Translations under genes and position numbers: made by a program | Origin: Sphingomonas sp. LaA6.9 | GTDB taxonomy: Bacteria > Pseudomonadota > Alphaproteobacteria > Sphingomonadales > Sphingomonadaceae | Assembly: GCF_022601895.1 (NCBI RefSeq) | Contig: NZ_JAKVIO010000009.1 | Location: 1 to 64,000, forward strand | Direction of reading: 5' to 3' | Length of the DNA: 64,000 bases | Shown: positions 8,870 through 17,216 of the stretch, one piece after another | How the letters are laid out: every line of letters begins with the position of its first letter | Numbering within the stretch: position 1 is the first letter of the stretch | Notes under the pieces: generated by a model | The model's database searches: none | What the model was told of the DNA's origin: nothing | The model's input: only the letters and a program-made list of their open reading frames with translations

Positions 8870-11188
8870 TTATGCGGGTTTGATAAGTGGGTGTAGGCGA
8901 CGGGTGTCGCCGCTGTTGCGCCAGTAGCTGCCAGAGTTGTTGTTGCTGGGCCAGCCGTGGTCGGGACAGACCAGCGTGTCGGCCAATTCCAAGACCTGCT
9001 TGGCGAAGCCAATGCCATCCGTATCGAGAAGCTCGAATGAAAGGGCTTTGAAATGCGCGCCAAGGGCGTTGCGCGCCTGGGCTATCCGCGTCAGCTCATC
9101 CAAGATCGGTTTGAGCGCCACTGTGCTGGTGGCGGGGGCGGTTGGATCGATAATTCCGTCGCGAATTTCAACCTTGAGAGCGTCACGTAGCTTGCTGCTG
9201 ATCGCGGGTAACAGGTCTCCAAGCGTGTAGGCCTCGCCGTGGCGGCGCGGCACGGCGCAAGCATATTTCTGGGTGAGGTAGTCGAGTGCGGCTTCCAAGA
9301 TAACGCCAGCTTTGCTGCAAACCGATTGTATGTCCGTTGGCGACTCTGCAAGCCTTGCGCGTAGCAGCTCGACCTCGGGTAGCGATGTGATGATGCGGAT
9401 GCCGTCGTCGATTGCCCAGCCGGTCAGCTCGACGAACTGGCAAGGCTGGCCGGGCTTGAGCCAACCCCAACGATACTTTTCGCGCCACGGGCGATAATGC
9501 GTGGTCACGATGGTGTGCCGGAAATCCGCGCTTACCTCGTAGATCATGCCGATGACGCGCTCGACGTGCGGCTCGTCGATGCTACCGAGAACATCGTCGA
9601 GGATCAGCACCGTTTCCGATGCACGGTCACGCGCCGCCAGAGCGAGGAAAACGCAGAGGCCAAGCGTATCGAGATGCGATTGGCTGAAATATGCCTGCGG
9701 CGGTGCATCGTGCCCCTCGAAGGTTGCGCCAAGCGTGAGTGAGGCGCGACGCGCCGGATCAAGCTCAAGCGCGATCTTGTCCAGCCCTTCGCCGGGGTGA
9801 ACCTTTTCGTATAGCTTGCCGACCTCTTTCGCGATGGCGCTGATGATGCCGTCGGTAAACTTCTGCCGTTCTTCGACGCATTCGATGAGTGCCTGATCCA
9901 AACGCGGTATCAGGGCATCAAGCTCGACCACCCGCGCCGCGTTCGCATCGTAGCGGTCAGCGGCAGCCTTTAACTGAGCGCGGAACTTGCTTTCACCGCG
10001 CCAGCTCGCTTCGTTGTCGGCCCAAGATGCGGCAATCGCCTCATTGTCCGCAAGCCATGCTGGCAACGCCGCAGGATCGCTCGGCGCGGCAGATGCTGGG
10101 AGTTGGACGCCTGCTTTCCACTGATGCGCACCCTGAGCATCCGCAAATGCGGCAACTGCCTTGGCGTAGTCGCTTTCGGCCTGCTGCAACGCTGTCTTGG
10201 CGGTGCTCAAGGCGGTCTGGGCTTGTTTCTTCTTCTGGTTGGCCGAGGTGAGCGCGCTCAACTGCGAAAGCGTTGATTGCACCGCGCTGGCAAGAGTGGC
10301 GACGTTTTCCTTACTTTCGCAAAGAGGGCATTGCTCCGCATCGGGGTAGGCTTCGAGATAGGCCTTCCCAGCGGTCAGCACGTTCGCGCGTTCCGCTGCC
10401 TTGCTATCAACCGTCGCTAGCGCGTCAATCTGGGCCTGAACGGCTGCATCGGCATTGGCTTGAGCTGTCGCTAGGTTTGCGCGCTTGCCATCGAGATTTT
10501 CGGGGAATGCCTTGAGCGCCTCATAAGCGGAGCGGAGCTTGCTGATCGCTGATATGTCAGCATCAAGGCCCGTGGTTGGCTCCGCCAACTTTTGCTTCGC
10601 CCATTCTACCGGATTCAGCCCGGCCGGACTGCCAGCCGCCTCGTAGGAGCTTTGCAGCTCCTCAAGGCTTTGAGCCTCTGCCTGTTTGGCCGACGCAAGT
10701 TCGGTGGCCAATGCCTTCCCTTGTTGGCGCAACGCCTCTTCGGAACGCTCGAAAGCGTCGATGTCGATGAAGCGTTTGATTGCTTCATATCGTTTGGCAG
10801 GCTGCGTTTCGATAAGTTCCAAAATCTGACGCTGGCGCAGCAATTCGACTTTCGGCGCTGCCCCGCTCATCACGGTCGTGAGATTGCCGGCGAGCTTGCC
10901 CGTGCAGGTGCCATCGCTCGTCGTTAGTTCAACGGCGAAATCCTGAGGGTCTTTCCCGACTGTTCGCCAGTATTTCCTGACGCCAGCACCCAACCCGCGG
11001 CTGTCGAGCGAGCCGACATTATCTTTCGCAAGAAACTCGAAGGCATCGCAGATGGTGGTTTTGCCGGTTCCATTCTCGCCGTAGATCAGGGTGAGCTTCT
11101 TGCCCTTCTCGAAGGACAGCGAGAACGTGCCTGCGGAGCCGCGAAACGCCGTTAAGGTGAGTGATTTGAGTGTGGCCGATGTCGTCAT
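8870..11188 (-). CDS. Rad50/SMC-like AAA ATPase of the helicase-type III operon
   Basis: A 772-residue ATPase with split head domains. Walker A is GENGTGKTT at 37-45. Alanine- and glutamate-rich coiled-coil stretches flank a CPLC motif at 287-290, like a Rad50 zinc hook. An ABC-type signature region (YFSQSHLDTLGL, about 500-511) and Walker B (ETVLILDD, 525-532) follow. About 200 further residues, ending in a Cys/His-containing segment (CPDHGWP), I cannot assign. Such ATPases sense DNA ends or structures in several defence systems. The start overlaps the stop of the 60-residue gene by 4 bp. It is probably a DNA sensor or loader for the system; RecF- or RloC-like ATPases are alternatives. Confidence 0.82.
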   Translation of the reverse strand: MTTSATLKSLTLTAFRGSAGTFSLSFEKGKKLTLIYGENGTGKTTICDAFEFLAKDNVGSLDSRGLGAGVRKYWRTVGKDPQDFAVELTTSDGTCTGKLAGNLTTVMSGAAPKVELLRQRQILELIETQPAKRYEAIKRFIDIDAFERSEEALRQQGKALATELASAKQAEAQSLEELQSSYEAAGSPAGLNPVEWAKQKLAEPTTGLDADISAISKLRSAYEALKAFPENLDGKRANLATAQANADAAVQAQIDALATVDSKAAERANVLTAGKAYLEAYPDAEQCPLCESKENVATLASAVQSTLSQLSALTSANQKKKQAQTALSTAKTALQQAESDYAKAVAAFADAQGAHQWKAGVQLPASAAPSDPAALPAWLADNEAIAASWADNEASWRGESKFRAQLKAAADRYDANAARVVELDALIPRLDQALIECVEERQKFTDGIISAIAKEVGKLYEKVHPGEGLDKIALELDPARRASLTLGATFEGHDAPPQAYFSQSHLDTLGLCVFLALAARDRASETVLILDDVLGSIDEPHVERVIGMIYEVSADFRHTIVTTHYRPWREKYRWGWLKPGQPCQFVELTGWAIDDGIRIITSLPEVELLRARLAESPTDIQSVCSKAGVILEAALDYLTQKYACAVPRRHGEAYTLGDLLPAISSKLRDALKVEIRDGIIDPTAPATSTVALKPILDELTRIAQARNALGAHFKALSFELLDTDGIGFAKQVLELADTLVCPDHGWPSNNNSGSYWRNSGDTRRLHPLIKPA

Positions 11189-11367
11189 TGGCTATCCGCC
11201 TTTGCCGACGCCAGGTCGATTTCCACCTTCCAATCTGCGCCCGACATGGTGCCTGCTGCCACCTTGGCGACCAGAGCTTCCCGCTTATCGGCGCGCAACA
11301 GTCCCGATGCGATAAGCCTGTCCACGGCCAAAGCGGCCAAGCTGGCTGATGGCGTTTCGTCACTCAT
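11185..11367 (-). CDS. Small 60-residue protein within the defence operon
   Basis: The protein starts MSDETPSASLAALAVDRL and is predicted helical and slightly acidic. The ATG at 11367 overlaps the helicase stop as ATGA, and its own stop overlaps the next ATG as ATGA. A gene locked on both sides into 4-bp overlaps is very likely real and made in step with its neighbours. It may be a small subunit, adaptor or inhibitor of the helicase or ATPase. I recognise no family. Confidence 0.7.
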   Translation of the reverse strand: MSDETPSASLAALAVDRLIASGLLRADKREALVAKVAAGTMSGADWKVEIDLASAKADSQ

Positions 11368-14225
11368 TGCACACTCCAACGAATCGTGAAGAGCGACGTT
11401 GTATCAATCGCCTGCTCTAGCTTGCCTTCAATTTGTGCGATTAGCTCGGTGCGCTGCTCGTCGATGCGATCCTGTGCATCGAACAGCGAGCGCCGCTTGG
11501 TCGATCGCTCGGCCTCCAGCGCCTTCACCGCTTTTTGTCCCGCCAGTTTTTCTTCGAGCGTCAGGGCAACCGTCGCTGCGCGCCGCGCCTCTTTGATCTG
11601 GCGATCGAGCTCTTTCAATTCGCGTTCAAGGCCGACCTTTAAGTCATCTGCCCAGCCATCGAGCTTGTTGGCTTCAATCTCAAAGAAGCGCGCATTTCGC
11701 TCCGAGATGCCACGCCGGATTCTGTCCTGCTGAGCGTTAAGCTGATGTCGTAAGTCTGACTGAACAGAGGCCGGAATATCAGTTTTCGCGCCGCAATGTG
11801 CAGGGATAGTCAACAAGCGGCTGGCGGCCTCATCGCTGAGGATGGTTCCGTCATCTGCTTGCGCAGCCAAGAGAATGTGGTCTTCGCCTTGGCCGAGCGC
11901 CTCTACCGATAAGAGGGAGGCAATCAGCCAGCCTGATTGTCCGACCAATGGCTCGATAACGGAAATTCGGCCATCGTGCGCAGAGTAGTCGAAAACAACT
12001 TCGCTTACGGGCAAGTTGCGTGAGCGCGCGCGGTTGATGATCGCGTCGCCGAGAGGATGGTTCACGCGGAAGAAGTGCGCTTCGCCTGAGCGTCGAGGTA
12101 ACTCGTAAAGACCTGTCGGGATTCCACCGTCTCCGACCCAGCTCGGCAACGTGTCGAGGCGAAAGGACGATCCGTTGATAAACGTCGCAGCACCATCCAG
12201 CTCATGCCCGGCCAAGCGCATTAACTGCTGCTCGAAATGGTTAAGATGCAAATTGGTATCATGGTCGCGTAGCTTGAGCTTTTCGCGCACCTCGTCGTCA
12301 AAATTCTCCATGAGTTTACGCCGCGCTACGGTCATGGCTTCGCTGATCTCGGAGCCCAGCTCGCTTTGAAGCTCGTCGAACGCAGCCCTGATTTCGTCGG
12401 GCTGGCGGCATTCGTTGTAAATCTCGGCAATGCGCTTTTCAAAATCGACGCCGGACTCGATGGCACCCAGAACTTCGTCGCTGGCTCCGAATACGCCCTC
12501 AAAGAGCTGAAATTTCTCGGATAGAAGCTGGTAGACGCGCTGATCGGCTTCGTTCTTGCGGTTCAGAAAATTCACTACAACGACATCGTGCTTCTGGCCG
12601 TAGCGGTGGCAACGCCCGATCCGCTGCTCGATACGCTGGGGGTTCCACGGCAGGTCGTAATTCACGATCATTGCGCAGAACTGAAGGTTGATACCCTCCG
12701 CGCCTGCTTCCGTGGCAATCATGATTTTGCCGGTGTCGCGGAAATAATCGACCAAGGCCGAGCGCATGTCAGCGGTGCGTGAGCCGGTGATGCGGTCAGA
12801 GCCTTCGTGTCGCGCAAGCCATGCCTGATAGATTGCGCGGGATTGCTCGTCGGTATTGCTGCCGTTGAACAGCACGATGGAATCGGCAAACGGGCTGTCT
12901 GCCAATACGCGCAGCAGATAGGATTGGGTGCGACGTGACTCCGTGAAGATGATCGCCTTCTCCGCAGCGCCGAACTCACGCGCTTTAGCAAAACCGACCT
13001 CAAGCGCGGTCAGCAAAGCTCGGCCTTTGGCATTCTGCTCAATAGAGGTGGCGAGCTTTGCAAATTCGCGCAGCTCGAAGATTTCGGACTCAAGCGCGCG
13101 TTGATCAGCTTCGCTCAGCGGCTCCACTTCGTCATCGTCAACCCACTCGTCCTGGGTTTCGTCGAGGGCTTCATAGTCCTCCTCAACGGTGTCAATCAGG
13201 GGCGTGGCGGGCCGCCCACTTTCAAGTCGTGCTTGGAGGCGATCTGAAATTGATTGCAGCGCTCCCGCGATTGCAAACGAAGATGACGCGAGCAGCTTGC
13301 GCAGCACCAATGTCATCAGCGCACGCTGGCTGGCCGGTAATGCGTGCAAATTGTCGCGTTGAAGATAGTCGGTTACGAGGTTGTATAACCTGTCCTCTGC
13401 CTCGTCAGGGCTAAACTCCTGCAAGATGGCATGACGCTTGGTGTAAGGGACATAGGCCGTTACCTGTCGGCGCAGGGTGCGGTGACAAACGGGCTTGAGA
13501 CGTTCACGCAGTTGCTCGAAAGCCCGGTCCTGACCTACGCCAACGAATTGCTCGCGGAAGCTCTTGAGGTCGCCGAAGGAGTGTTCGTCGATAAAGCTGA
13601 CTAGCCCGAACAATTCGAGAAGCGAATTTTGCAGGGGCGTTGCCGTTAGCAGTAGCTTGTTGCGCTCGGCGAGGGCCGCCTTGAGTGTATTGGCGATCAC
13701 GTTTGACGGTTTGTAGACGTTGCGCAGGCGGTGGGCCTCGTCGATGACTACTAGATCCCAAGGGGTCGAGGCAACATCAGCGGCCTTGCTCCTAGCAAAC
13801 TGGTAGGAGCAAATGACCACGCTGTCTTGGGGTTGAAACGGTTTGAAATTTCCTGCGCGGATTTCAGCGTTGTAAGATTTTGATTCAAGGATGGTGCAGG
13901 GGATAAAGAACTTCTCGTTCATTTCCTGATGCCACTGCTTCCGAAGGTTGGAAGGCGCGATAATCAGGATGCGTCGATTGCCCTCCGCCCACTTCTGGGA
14001 GATCACCAGCCCAGCTTCTATTGTTTTGCCGAGGCCTACTTCATCGGCCAACAAAGCACCCTTGGACAAAGGAGAGGCGAATGCAAAAAGTGCCGCATCC
14101 ACCTGATGCGGATTCATATCCACCTGCGCACCGGCAACCGCGACGGCCATTCGCTCTGCACTGTCCGAAGATCGCCTTCGGACTAAGTCATGGGCAATAT
14201 ATTTCGATTGGTAGTCGGTAATCAT
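11364..14225 (-). CDS. SNF2/RapA-type DEAH helicase, first gene of the defence operon
   Basis: A 953-residue SNF2-family helicase-like translocase. Motif I is DEVGLGKT at 61-68, motif II is DEAH at 162-165, motif III is LLLTATPLQNS, and motif VI is QRIGRCHRYGQKHD. A coiled-coil rich in Glu, Arg and Lys occupies the last 130 residues or so. RapA-like and DISARM DrmD-like proteins have this layout. The ATG at 14225 has only a weak ribosome site (AGGTAG). It leads the order helicase, small protein, Rad50-like ATPase, Mod, Res, all on the minus strand with overlaps or an 8-bp gap. I infer that it works with the type III enzyme against foreign DNA. Confidence 0.85.
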   Translation of the reverse strand: MITDYQSKYIAHDLVRRRSSDSAERMAVAVAGAQVDMNPHQVDAALFAFASPLSKGALLADEVGLGKTIEAGLVISQKWAEGNRRILIIAPSNLRKQWHQEMNEKFFIPCTILESKSYNAEIRAGNFKPFQPQDSVVICSYQFARSKAADVASTPWDLVVIDEAHRLRNVYKPSNVIANTLKAALAERNKLLLTATPLQNSLLELFGLVSFIDEHSFGDLKSFREQFVGVGQDRAFEQLRERLKPVCHRTLRRQVTAYVPYTKRHAILQEFSPDEAEDRLYNLVTDYLQRDNLHALPASQRALMTLVLRKLLASSSFAIAGALQSISDRLQARLESGRPATPLIDTVEEDYEALDETQDEWVDDDEVEPLSEADQRALESEIFELREFAKLATSIEQNAKGRALLTALEVGFAKAREFGAAEKAIIFTESRRTQSYLLRVLADSPFADSIVLFNGSNTDEQSRAIYQAWLARHEGSDRITGSRTADMRSALVDYFRDTGKIMIATEAGAEGINLQFCAMIVNYDLPWNPQRIEQRIGRCHRYGQKHDVVVVNFLNRKNEADQRVYQLLSEKFQLFEGVFGASDEVLGAIESGVDFEKRIAEIYNECRQPDEIRAAFDELQSELGSEISEAMTVARRKLMENFDDEVREKLKLRDHDTNLHLNHFEQQLMRLAGHELDGAATFINGSSFRLDTLPSWVGDGGIPTGLYELPRRSGEAHFFRVNHPLGDAIINRARSRNLPVSEVVFDYSAHDGRISVIEPLVGQSGWLIASLLSVEALGQGEDHILLAAQADDGTILSDEAASRLLTIPAHCGAKTDIPASVQSDLRHQLNAQQDRIRRGISERNARFFEIEANKLDGWADDLKVGLERELKELDRQIKEARRAATVALTLEEKLAGQKAVKALEAERSTKRRSLFDAQDRIDEQRTELIAQIEGKLEQAIDTTSLFTIRWSVQ

Positions 14226-14808
14226 CTACCTGTGTTGTCCCCAACATTGAATCTTACATTATGGCAACGGCTTAGATCATCACCGATTGATTGTCGCGCG
14301 CTTTAGGTTGTCCTGACTTTAGGCCGCAGGATTGTGCCACATTTGGAAAGTAATTTTCTTTCAATGTGGCAGCAACAGCCTGCCATCCTCTATGCCAGCG
14401 AGGCGAAGATCAGAAAAGCCTAACGAAGCCAAGGCGGTTTCAGGAATTGCCGTGCACGGAAGCGTGCCCGCAGGCGGCGCGCAGATCGCGGCCTTGGGCT
14501 GGGTCGAGGTGCCATTGGCGGTGCAAGGAACATCGACCCAAAATCCGCACCATCAACGGCGTCACCTGTCGCCGAGCTGGACCCCGCAAAGAACTTTGAC
14601 GTAGCCTCGCTGTGACTGGCGCTGCCCTTGCCGTCGCCAGTATTCTTGCCACGACGCGCTACCGCCATGAACCTTGAGACAAGGCTCGGCAAAATGGCGG
14701 CGGTTATGTCGCGCACGAAGCGGGACACCGATTTCGCGGCTTGAGGCACAAGGCTGGCAATCTGCTTGAGAAGTAGGCCCGGTTCCGATTGCAAGAAGCG
14801 CGAGCCCG
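14226..14808. other. Spacer between the defence operon and the relaxase, with one doubtful small frame
   Basis: This 583-bp stretch separates the helicase start from the relaxase stop. A TTG-started minus-strand frame at 14794-14420 (124 residues, starting with Q-S-E-P-G-L-L-L) begins just after the relaxase. Its first half looks like plausible protein, but the second half is arginine/proline-rich and may be out-of-frame reading, as in a decayed gene. The 14226-14340 part should hold the helicase promoter, but no clear -35/-10 pair stands out. Confidence 0.4.
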
Positions 14809-16254
14809 TCAGCGTGCGCGGGGATCGCGTTCCGGCCCTTCGCGGTCCTTGGCCAAGGCATCCCTGCGGCGCTGCTCATATTCTCGCTCAAGCGCGATCG
14901 CGCGCTGCTCGTCCTCGACGCGCCGTTTGAGGTCGCGGGACTGCTCGTCCAACAGGTCAGCGCGCTCGCGTCCCTGCCGCTCAACAAGCGTGTCGATCTC
15001 GGCGCGCTGGGCGGCGTTGAGGCCCGATACCATGATGCGCACCTCATCATTGCGGCAATCCTCGGTATCGCGGGCGCGCTCGGCCTCGTCGGCGAGACGT
15101 TGGCGGCGCGCTTCTTCGTCCACGGCTTCACGGATGGTGCGGATCAGGCGGTTGATCCCGCCCGGTTCCTGCGGGCGTTCTTTGATCGCGCGCTGCGCCT
15201 GTTCCTGCGCGAACGACAGGATGGCCTTGTCGGCGGCGGCTTGCTGCTTCTCCTGCAAGGTCTCGACCTCTCGGGCATGGCGCAGTTCCTGCTCTTTCAG
15301 CTCGGCGCTGTGCCGCTCGATGATCGCCCGGCGTAGCGATGCGACCCGCTCACGGTCAGCCTCGGTGTCTTGCGGCGGGGTATTGTCGCGCTCGGGTGTG
15401 GAAGGTTCAGGCTTGTCTTGTTCTGGCGTTGGCTGCGCACGGGCGGCTTCGCGTATGGTGGCGCGGGCTTCCTTCACGCTGGGCAGGGATTCAGGGTCGA
15501 TGTCGGCCATGAAGGCGCGGAGGTCTTTGGCCTTCACACCCGGAAGCTGGCGGCCAAGGCTGTGGGCTTTGGCATCGTCATCGAGGATCACGAAGTCGCG
15601 ACGGTCGCCGCGCGCAAGCACATAGCCCGCGTCCTCCAACGCGGCTTTGAAAGCGGGGCCGCTATCGCTGGCCTCGTAGAGCGCCGTGACCTGTGCCTTG
15701 CGCTCGCGGTGGTCGATGCCGCCGCGTTCTCGCTGTTGCCATTCGTCGTGGTTGACCTCGGCGGTGGGAAACTCGGGCTGGGCGTCGCGGTCACGCTTGG
15801 CGTGTTTGCCGGGCACATGTTCATGCCCGAACTCTTGCTCCATGCGCAGGCTGGCGCGTTCATGGGCCTGATAATTCATGCTGTCGGAGCGCAAGGTCAT
15901 GGTGTCCATGTCGGCGCGTGCCCAGACGACATGGATATGCTCGCGTCCGTTCTTCTCGTGCATCACGACGGCACGGGGTTGGCCCTGAAGGCCAAGTTCC
16001 TCCTCCAAAATATCGACGGCCCGCATCCATTGCTGCGGGGTCATTTCATATTTGGCGTCGGGGTCGATATTGGCGTGATAGAGGCCTAGTTTGCCCTTGG
16101 TGGCGAGGGTGTAGGTCTGCCAGTCGCGGAAGGCTTCGGCGGGCGTTCCTGCGGAATCCAGTTGCAGGATTTCGATGCGCTCGTTGGTATCGGCGCGGCC
16201 AAGGTGTTGGGCGAGCTGGCTAGCGCCCGCCCGGCTTTTTCCCTTGATGATCAC
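14809..16254 (-). CDS. MobA-type relaxase
   Basis: The nicking enzyme that starts DNA transfer at oriT. The histidine motif NGREHIHVVWAR marks the metal-binding HxH of the relaxase fold. A charged, mostly coiled-coil C-terminal half follows (long Glu/Arg/Gln runs). I place the start at GTG 16254 (VIIKGKSRAGASQLAQHL), preceded by GGAG and overlapping the MobC-like gene by 35 bp; the frame upstream of it reads as out-of-frame MobC sequence. That gives about 481 residues. With the MobC-like protein upstream and a coupling protein beyond, this makes the element at least mobilisable. Confidence 0.82.
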   Translation of the reverse strand: MIIKGKSRAGASQLAQHLGRADTNERIEILQLDSAGTPAEAFRDWQTYTLATKGKLGLYHANIDPDAKYEMTPQQWMRAVDILEEELGLQGQPRAVVMHEKNGREHIHVVWARADMDTMTLRSDSMNYQAHERASLRMEQEFGHEHVPGKHAKRDRDAQPEFPTAEVNHDEWQQRERGGIDHRERKAQVTALYEASDSGPAFKAALEDAGYVLARGDRRDFVILDDDAKAHSLGRQLPGVKAKDLRAFMADIDPESLPSVKEARATIREAARAQPTPEQDKPEPSTPERDNTPPQDTEADRERVASLRRAIIERHSAELKEQELRHAREVETLQEKQQAAADKAILSFAQEQAQRAIKERPQEPGGINRLIRTIREAVDEEARRQRLADEAERARDTEDCRNDEVRIMVSGLNAAQRAEIDTLVERQGRERADLLDEQSRDLKRRVEDEQRAIALEREYEQRRRDALAKDREGPERDPRAR

Positions 16255-16612
16255 CGGCGTTCTCCATGCCGAGGGCTTCATAGATCGCGCCGACCACAGC
16301 GTGGTATTCGTGCAGGGCATCGCGCAGCACGGGTACATCAATGTCGATGCCGAGATTGGTGTTGCGGGCGATCTGGTTGAGGTTGTTACCGACGCGGTTC
16401 ATGGCAGCCATAAGCTGCGCAAGGGCGGCATGTTCAATGGGGCGACGGCGACGCGCGCGGGGGCCAGCTTCGTTGAGGCCAGCAGCACGGGCAAACGCTC
16501 CGACTGCAAGGCCAGCACGCGAAGCCCGTTCGTGATACCGGGCGTATTCTTCGTCGGTCACACGGAACGTAATGAGGCGCTTCCGTTGCCGTTTGTCACT
16601 TCCTGTCGCCAC
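16220..16612 (-). CDS. MobC-like relaxosome accessory protein
   Basis: A 130-residue protein with the pattern of the MobC/plasmid mobilisation family: a basic start (SDKRQRKR), a ribbon-helix-helix-like segment (LITFRVTDEEYARYHERASR) and a helical end containing LAQLMAAMNRVGNNLNQIAR. It would bind oriT and help the relaxase open DNA. I chose GTG at 16612 because AGGAGGG lies just upstream; the open frame extends leftward through the stem-loop array, but that part is not protein-like. Its stop lies inside the relaxase gene. Confidence 0.78.
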   Translation of the reverse strand: MATGSDKRQRKRLITFRVTDEEYARYHERASRAGLAVGAFARAAGLNEAGPRARRRRPIEHAALAQLMAAMNRVGNNLNQIARNTNLGIDIDVPVLRDALHEYHAVVGAIYEALGMENAGDHQGKKPGGR

Positions 16613-16635
16613 CCGCCCTCCTGTTATGAAGGGTT

Positions 16636-16967
16636 CCAAGGCACCGCCTTGGTCGGTTGCAGGCGCGAAATGCCTGCCGGGGGGCCGGGGTTCGCAATCC
16701 CCGGTCTGGGTTCCAAGGGGCATGAAAGCCCTTTGGTTGTGGCCGCTGCAATCAGCGGTCGGTGGGTTTCCAAGGGAGCGCGAAAGCTCCTTTGGAGGGA
16801 TGACGAACAGATGCGGGGGGCGCACATGTTCATCATCCCGGTCCAGGGTGCATGGGGAGGGAAATCCCCTGCTCTGGAGGTTCCACAGGAGGGCGCGAAG
16901 GCTCTCCTTGGTCGGGGATGCAACGGGGTCGAAGAACCCCTTGCCAAGGCGCGCGGTAATACCGCGC
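16636..16967 (-). ncRNA. Array of about eleven stem-loops in the mobC leader (candidate structured RNA or oriT region)
   Basis: Consecutive hairpins fill 330 bp. The clearest stems are at 16636-16652 (CCAAGGC), 16659-16677 (GCAGGC), 16685-16704 (CCGGGG), 16713-16736 (9 bp, one G-U), 16743-16758 (CCGCTG), 16770-16795 (10 bp, one G-U), 16854-16869, 16883-16911 (about 11 bp with a bulge), 16920-16944 (9 bp with a bulge) and 16951-16967 (GCGCGGT). The stems differ in sequence, but loops recur (TTTCGC-like on the minus strand) and the linkers on that strand are A/C-rich, for example aaccga and aacccaga. That suits unpaired linkers in an RNA transcribed leftward. A possible -35/-10 (TTGCAC and TAATAA, 15 bp apart) lies just upstream. 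Confidence 0.6.
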
Positions 16968-16983
16968 ATGGCTTGCATCTCCT

Positions 16984-17216
16984 GTTATTAGCATAACATG
17001 AGTTTGTGCAACTGTGAATTGTTAGGGAGATACGGGGTGCAGTTAGTGTAGTGGTTTAATGCTTCGGCGCATACGGTTGTATGCGTCTGATCTTGCCGTG
17101 TCGCCAATTCTGCGCCTTGGGCGTCCGCCGCCAGCCCGTTGGAGACCAGTGACGGACAACATCATTAAAGCAGATTCGCCCGGAAATTTCCTTGCGTCTT
17201 GTGTTGCGGAACGTTG
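16984..17216. other. Gap between coupling protein and stem-loop array
   Basis: No gene is visible. It contains the possible leftward promoter for the mobC leader (TTGCAC near 17005-17012, TAATAA near 16984-16990) and a separate perfect 7-bp hairpin, CGCATAC with a GGTT loop, at 17078-17095. The location between coupling protein and relaxase genes is a reasonable place for oriT, but I cannot identify a nick site. Confidence 0.4.

Noticed and set aside
16255-16341. Longer relaxase starting at an ATG at 16341
   Set aside because: The extra 29 residues are out-of-frame mobC sequence; GTG at 16254 has a ribosome site and begins the conserved part.
16636-16967. Regularly spaced palindromes as a CRISPR array
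   Set aside because: The stems differ from each other and there are no equal-length unique spacers or cas genes; only structure is shared.
16613-16978. N-terminal extension of the MobC-like protein, and a 273-residue plus-strand frame across the same region
   Set aside because: The sequence is stem-loop DNA, the peptide is not protein-like, and a GTG with AGGAGGG lies at 16612.
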